From Bacillota bacterium (lineage in GTDB: Bacteria; Bacillota; Clostridia; Lachnospirales; Lachnospiraceae), in the NCBI GenBank assembly GCA_023386815.1, contig JAEWIZ010000017.1, positions 47,786 through 111,785 on the forward strand: a stretch of DNA of 64,000 nucleotides, written 5' to 3'. Positions 60,139 to 64,000 of the stretch are shown piece by piece; within the stretch, counting starts at the first letter, position 1; each line of letters starts with the position of its first letter. The notes below the pieces were generated by a model. The model saw nothing but the letters and a program-made list of their open reading frames with translations. It did not search any database and had not been told where the DNA came from. The position numbers and the translations under genes are program-made.

Positions 60139-62889
60139 ATGAAAAATAGAATCTCAATTTTAAAAAAGAGATGTATCGTAATATTATGTATAAGTTGCTT
60201 TTTTCTCAGTACAGGATATCCGGTGATGGCAGCTTCTTCGGATAAGAAGGAAGTAATTTATCAGGTTGATCAGGATTATGCTCCTTTAACTTATTCGAAA
60301 AACAATCGTGTCTATGGATTTGACCCGGACTTTACAAATATGATTTTTAATTCCAGAGACTATGATATTAAATATTCCTATGCTACCTGGGACAAGGTCT
60401 ATGAAAGAATCGTAAAGGGAGAAATTGATATTGCTGGAATTATTGCTGTAACGGAAGAACGGAAGAAGGAGGTACTGTTTTCAGATATCTTGTTTTCTTC
60501 CAGTGTTTCTATTTATACACGTTCCAGCTTTAAAAAGATTAAAGTTGAGGATTTGTCCCAGCTGTCAATTGGTGTTGGTAAGGGTTATTACACGGAAGAA
60601 CTTTTGCGCACTGACCTAAATATTAATAATTATACTACATATGAAGATATGGATCAGGCAATAGATGATTTGGACAATGGTGTGATTGATGTTATTTTTG
60701 AGGATCATTGGTTTATGGATAGTGCCCTCGTTGCTTCTAATCATAAGGGCTCCATTGTTGCACAGATTGATAATCTGTATCCATTACCCCATGCTTATGC
60801 CATTAGTAAAGACAGACCGGACTTAGTTAAATATATGAATGAGAGAATTAAGGTTTTGCAAAGTAAGGGGATTTTTGACGAGATATACATGAAGTATTTT
60901 TATAGTCATTCAAAATACTATGTGGAGAGCCGGAGGATTCGAATAGTATCCATTGTATCTGTGGTGGGAATTGGTATCATTTTGATTATTGCAGGTATGA
61001 AACGATACATTGATTTTCTAAAAAAGAGACTTTCGATTAATTATATTAAGCTGGAGAGTGTTAATAACGAACTGGAAGAAGCCCATGAAACACTTCAATC
61101 CCAGTATGAAGAAATACAGGCACAGTATGAAGAGATACAGGCACAATTTGAGGAGATTCAAGCTCAATGTGAAGAATTAGATTTGAGCAGGAAGGAGCTG
61201 GAGTCAAGTGAAGAGCGCTACCGCCTGATCGCAGAATGTGCCAATGATGGATTATTTGATTGGAATCTAAATACAGATGTGTTGTATCTTTCAGATAAAT
61301 GGATGAGTTATCTGGGGCTACAGGGTACAACTATCCTGGGATTCTCAAACTATTGGCCCGGATTAGTCAGTAAGGAGCATGAAGTACTGCTAAATGAGCA
61401 ATTTGAATTATGTAGTAAGAATCATGAGGAGAATTTCGCATCAGAAGTTCAAATGCTTTTGCCGAAAGGGGACTATGTCTGGGTATCGGTAAAAGGAAAG
61501 TTGATTCGGGATGAGAGTGGCAGTATCGTGCGTATGGCAGGCTCCATTAGCGACGTAAATGAACATAGAAAATATGAAGATAGAATCTTTAGACTGGCAT
61601 ATTATGATTATCTCACCGATCTGCCAAACCGGGTATTTTTAAATGAGAAAATGGAACAGGTCTTAAGAACTGTTTCTGAGATTCAATGTCTGGCGGCCTT
61701 ATACTATGTGGATCTTGATAACTTTAAGCACATTAATGATACTTTAGGACATTCTTATGGAGATATGTTATTGCAATCCATCGCCGAAGAATTATTATTG
61801 CTAAAGCAGGATGGCTGTTCTGTATTTCGTGCCGGCGGAGATGAATTCATTATTATCCTCGATCAGATATCGTCGAAGGCAGAGATTAGCCTTTGGGCAG
61901 ATAAAATTCTTGAACTATTGTTAAAGGAATGGAATCTTCATGAGTGTGAAACCTATGTATCTGCAAGTATAGGAATTACAGTAATACCAGAGGACGGAAC
62001 GGATGTAGAGAAAATCCTAAAGAACGCGGATGCCGCCATGTACGTAGCGAAAGCGTCGGGAAAAGGAAAATATAAGTTCTTCCATGAAGATATGCTTTCT
62101 CGGGTGGAGAAGCGATCCGAACTTGAGCAGAGTATAAGAAAAGCAATCGAGAGGCAAGAGTTTGAAATCAATTACCAGCCTTACTATAGCGTAGTGGACG
62201 AAAAAATGGTTGGAATGGAAGCTTTGATTCGATGGTATCATCCACATAAGGGAATGATATCACCAGCTGAATTCATTCCAGTTGCAGAAGAGACGGGCTT
62301 GATTCGTGAAATTGGCCGTTGGGTATTAGAACAGGTATGCTATCAAAGTAAAGAATGGCAGGATAAAGGCTTATGGGAGCTGCCGATAGCGGTAAATGTC
62401 TCAGAGCTCCAGTTGGAAGACAGGGATTTTATCTCTGACCTAGAGGGAATTATACTGAAAACAGGATTAGATCCTAAGTATCTACATATCGAAGTTACAG
62501 AAAGTAATTTCATGCAATCCATTGACGAAAGCATTGAGACCTTGGATCGTATTCGAAAGATTGGAATTGATATCGCCTTAGATGACTTCGGAACCGGATA
62601 TTCCTCTCTTAACTACTTACAGCATCTTCCGATCAAAACAGTAAAGATTGATAAGAGTTTTATTGATGAAATAGATAAACGATCCTCAGAGTCGTTAATC
62701 CTAAGTGAAATTATTTCAATTGCTCATAAGCTAAATATGAATGTTATTGCAGAGGGAGTTGAACAGAAGACGCAGGTGGATTATCTGGCTAGTGAAAAAT
62801 GTGATATGATACAAGGGTATTATTACAGTAGGCCTCAATCTGTGGAACAGATTGAGAAGCTGTTATTGGAAGGGAAGAATGGATTTTAG
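60139..62889 (+). CDS. Periplasmic-sensor PAS-GGDEF-EAL c-di-GMP protein
   Basis: A signal peptide (about residues 1-36) leads into an extracytoplasmic solute-binding domain of the SBP_bac_3 type (VIYQVDQDYAPLTYSKNNRV, GFDPDFTN), a membrane helix near residue 280 (VVGIGIILIIAGM), a coiled coil with QYEEIQA repeats (residues 320-350), a PAS domain, GGDEF with intact FRAGGDEFII near residue 562, and EAL with MEALIRWY near residue 693 and DDFGTGYSSLNYL near 815. A small molecule outside the cell may set c-di-GMP turnover inside; the ligand is unknown. The start at 60139 has GGGGCAGGCCAT upstream, and the longer frame is unsupported. Confidence 0.9.
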   Translation: MKNRISILKKRCIVILCISCFFLSTGYPVMAASSDKKEVIYQVDQDYAPLTYSKNNRVYGFDPDFTNMIFNSRDYDIKYSYATWDKVYERIVKGEIDIAGIIAVTEERKKEVLFSDILFSSSVSIYTRSSFKKIKVEDLSQLSIGVGKGYYTEELLRTDLNINNYTTYEDMDQAIDDLDNGVIDVIFEDHWFMDSALVASNHKGSIVAQIDNLYPLPHAYAISKDRPDLVKYMNERIKVLQSKGIFDEIYMKYFYSHSKYYVESRRIRIVSIVSVVGIGIILIIAGMKRYIDFLKKRLSINYIKLESVNNELEEAHETLQSQYEEIQAQYEEIQAQFEEIQAQCEELDLSRKELESSEERYRLIAECANDGLFDWNLNTDVLYLSDKWMSYLGLQGTTILGFSNYWPGLVSKEHEVLLNEQFELCSKNHEENFASEVQMLLPKGDYVWVSVKGKLIRDESGSIVRMAGSISDVNEHRKYEDRIFRLAYYDYLTDLPNRVFLNEKMEQVLRTVSEIQCLAALYYVDLDNFKHINDTLGHSYGDMLLQSIAEELLLLKQDGCSVFRAGGDEFIIILDQISSKAEISLWADKILELLLKEWNLHECETYVSASIGITVIPEDGTDVEKILKNADAAMYVAKASGKGKYKFFHEDMLSRVEKRSELEQSIRKAIERQEFEINYQPYYSVVDEKMVGMEALIRWYHPHKGMISPAEFIPVAEETGLIREIGRWVLEQVCYQSKEWQDKGLWELPIAVNVSELQLEDRDFISDLEGIILKTGLDPKYLHIEVTESNFMQSIDESIETLDRIRKIGIDIALDDFGTGYSSLNYLQHLPIKTVKIDKSFIDEIDKRSSESLILSEIISIAHKLNMNVIAEGVEQKTQVDYLASEKCDMIQGYYYSRPQSVEQIEKLLLEGKNGF
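61102..61185. repeat. 21-bp tandem repeat encoding the QYEEIQA coiled coil
   Basis: Four 21-base units (CAGTATGAAGAAATACAGGC and variants) encode QYEEIQA, QYEEIQA, QFEEIQA and QCEELDL. The heptad period keeps the helix register if copies are gained or lost. Confidence 0.85.
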
Positions 62890-63004
62890 GAATAGGAAGA
62901 TAAAAATTTGTATTCATGCGTTTTTGGGATGAAGGCAAGTGATCTTAGAATTAAGAGGTGTTTGAAAAGATATTTTAAGTGAGACATCTTAAGTGAACTA
63001 TTTG

Positions 63005-63054
63005 AAAGAGATATTTAAAATACTAATTAATAAGTATTTTGAATATCTCTTTTT
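63005..63054 (+). terminator. Strong terminator after the GGDEF-EAL gene
   Basis: AAAGAGATATTTAAAATACT pairs with AGTATTTTGAATATCTCTTT (one mismatch) and is followed by TT. It lies about 115 bases past the stop codon. Confidence 0.85.
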
Positions 63055-63099
63055 GCTTGATTTTTTTGATGAAATAGAGTTATTAAACAATTTTGCAAT

Positions 63100-63440
63100 T
63101 GAAGAACCAAATCGCCGTGAATCTTATTTGACAGAAAGCGCTGGGTCTGGTTGGACATCACGTCAGCTTGAACGGAGATAAACTCGCTCTATTAAGAGCA
63201 TCTGCTTGCCACGCAAAAAATCGATCGCAAAAGCGTGAAAACGAAATCCAGATGCTTAAGCCTAAAACAACAGTAGACTATATCCTCAAAGATCCATATA
63301 TTTTGGAGTTTCTTGACCTTGGAGAAAAAAAGCTATCATGAGAGTAAACCTGAACAAGCATTGATTGATAAATTGCAGAGAATTCTTACTCGAACAGGGC
63401 AAAGGCTTCTTGTTCATGAATTCATTTTCTACTCTGCCAA
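63100..63440 (+). pseudogene. Decayed DUF1016/YhcG-type (PDDEXK) nuclease gene
   Basis: Fragments in successive frames read EPNRRESYLTESAGSGWTSR and QLERR, then a stop; then MLKPKTTVDYILKDPYILEF and LDLGEKK, a frameshift, YHESKPEQALIDKLQ, another frameshift, and EFLLEQGKGFLF. These match the order of the DUF1016 family, which is often mobile and linked with restriction-type loci. At least three frame breaks or stops disrupt it and the C-terminal nuclease half is missing. It is a non-functional remnant. Confidence 0.7.
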
Positions 63441-63955
63441 CATTCTCTATAAAAGCAAATATTCCTATCCTAGTAAAAATTAATAAAATAATTACAAATC
63501 AGCATATAAATATTAGAAAATTATGGTATAATTAGTATAATTATATCGATAGAGGGGAGATTCTATGGATTGAGCTATAAATGATGTAAGTAGATAAAAG
63601 CATTAGAATTTCTGCTCAATATTTATAAATATCAGAGAGTGCAAATTATTTGTCGACTATTCAAACGCAGCTTTAAGATACAATTGGGGGGCGAGTGAGA
63701 GCTAAAGTATTTATAAATAGAGAGAGATAGATAAACAGGAATTTGACGGTTAAGCTAAGTTTGCATTATAGCAATAATCCTGCTAATAAAAGTCAAGACA
63801 AAGCTGTTAGAAAAAGATATAAATATCAAACAAATACGTAAAAGGTTCGCTATAGTTTACGAATGTGAATTGTAATATTATTTATATTTTCGGATATAAC
63901 CGATAAGGAAATGTAAGTGTAACAGATTTATAGTTTGAACTGAAGTTGTTTTGCA
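63441..63955. other. Gene-free AT-rich stretch
   Basis: About 500 bases hold no open frame that I would support. Two TATAAT hexamers (about 63525-63540) and an AGAGGGGAG site near 63553 followed by an ATG give only a short frame that stops at once. I see no RNA gene. Confidence 0.5.
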
Positions 63956-63995
63956 AAAAATCCCCCAGCGTTATACGAAAAATCCCCTAACGTAA
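63956..63995. repeat. Direct repeats resembling an insertion-sequence end
   Basis: AAAAATCCCCCAGCGTTA and AAAAATCCCCTAACGTAA (63956-63973, 63978-63995) are near-identical and 22 bases apart in phase. Several IS families, such as IS21, carry repeated GGGGATTTTT-type sites at their ends. The window stops here, so no transposase can be seen. Confidence 0.4.
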
Positions 63996-64000
63996 CCTAT

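Noticed and set aside
63005..63181. Open frame of 62 codons at 62993-63181 as a real small gene
   Set aside because: Its first part is the terminator stem and its second part is the first fragment of the DUF1016 remnant.
1..64000. CRISPR array or restriction-type defence system
   Set aside because: No regularly spaced repeats with spacers and no cas or intact restriction genes were seen; only the decayed DUF1016 gene hints at such a locus.

Overview
The window reads as chromosomal DNA of a low-GC anaerobic Firmicute, most likely a Clostridia member of the Lachnospiraceae type. The evidence is gene content and order: yceD-rpmF, ruvAB, ireB-ruvX-DUF1292 followed by fur and RNase J, UPF0237-UPF0210, the nifS-thiI pair, a diol dehydratase set, AGGAGG-type ribosome binding sites and TTGACA/TATAAT promoters. 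Nearly everything is on the plus strand. Exceptions are a LysM/GH18-like gene, a YprB-like nuclease, tRNA-Leu(CAA) and an HPr-like gene.

Region 1 (1-19,000): the end of a YceD gene and rpmF, then a perfect GC-rich palindrome with tandem repeats. Next come a degenerate spore-cortex-type glycosidase, a DEDD nuclease and a membrane-domain/cardiolipin synthase fusion. These are followed by a YvyF-like protein, ruvA-ruvB, zapA with a 12-bp repeat tail, a possible structured RNA, a U32 peptidase, an FtsW/PBP pair, a Nudix hydrolase, a 7TM-PAS-GGDEF-EAL protein and tRNA-Leu.

Region 2 (19,000-41,000): housekeeping genes. These are a zinc-finger anti-sigma-like protein, polA, coaE, a WalJ-type MBL protein, UPF0237 and UPF0210, pepD, an LCP wall ligase, an M23 peptidase, nifS-thiI (4-thiouridine), a Crh-like HPr, mtaB, ireB-ruvX-DUF1292, fur, rnj, an MltG stub, an O-methyltransferase and a second U32 peptidase.

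Region 3 (41,000-59,900): the accessory metabolic region and the most interesting part. A B12-dependent diol/glycerol dehydratase (three subunits), its two reactivase subunits and a PduO-type adenosyltransferase come first, with no microcompartment shell genes. A PucR-family regulator separates them from what looks like a complete reductive pyrimidine (or hydantoin) degradation set. That set is an NMT1-type ABC importer, dihydropyrimidinase, PreA-type dihydropyrimidine dehydrogenase and N-carbamoyl-beta-alanine amidohydrolase. A class III aminotransferase and an iron alcohol dehydrogenase sit in front of the importer and could carry beta-alanine to malonate semialdehyde and 3-hydroxypropionate. 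Three items are unusual: the binding protein looks circularly permuted, the PreA protein carries a PreT-like Fe-S domain without the FAD/NAD domains, and the aminotransferase and dehydrogenase genes each follow an attenuator-like terminator.

Region 4 (59,900-64,000): a periplasmic-sensor GGDEF-EAL protein with a repeated coiled coil, a strong terminator, a decayed DUF1016/YhcG-type nuclease pseudogene, about 500 bases with no gene that I can recognise, and direct repeats at the edge that resemble an insertion-sequence end. I see no CRISPR array, rRNA or intact transposase gene. All family calls come from reading the sequence; no database search was run.
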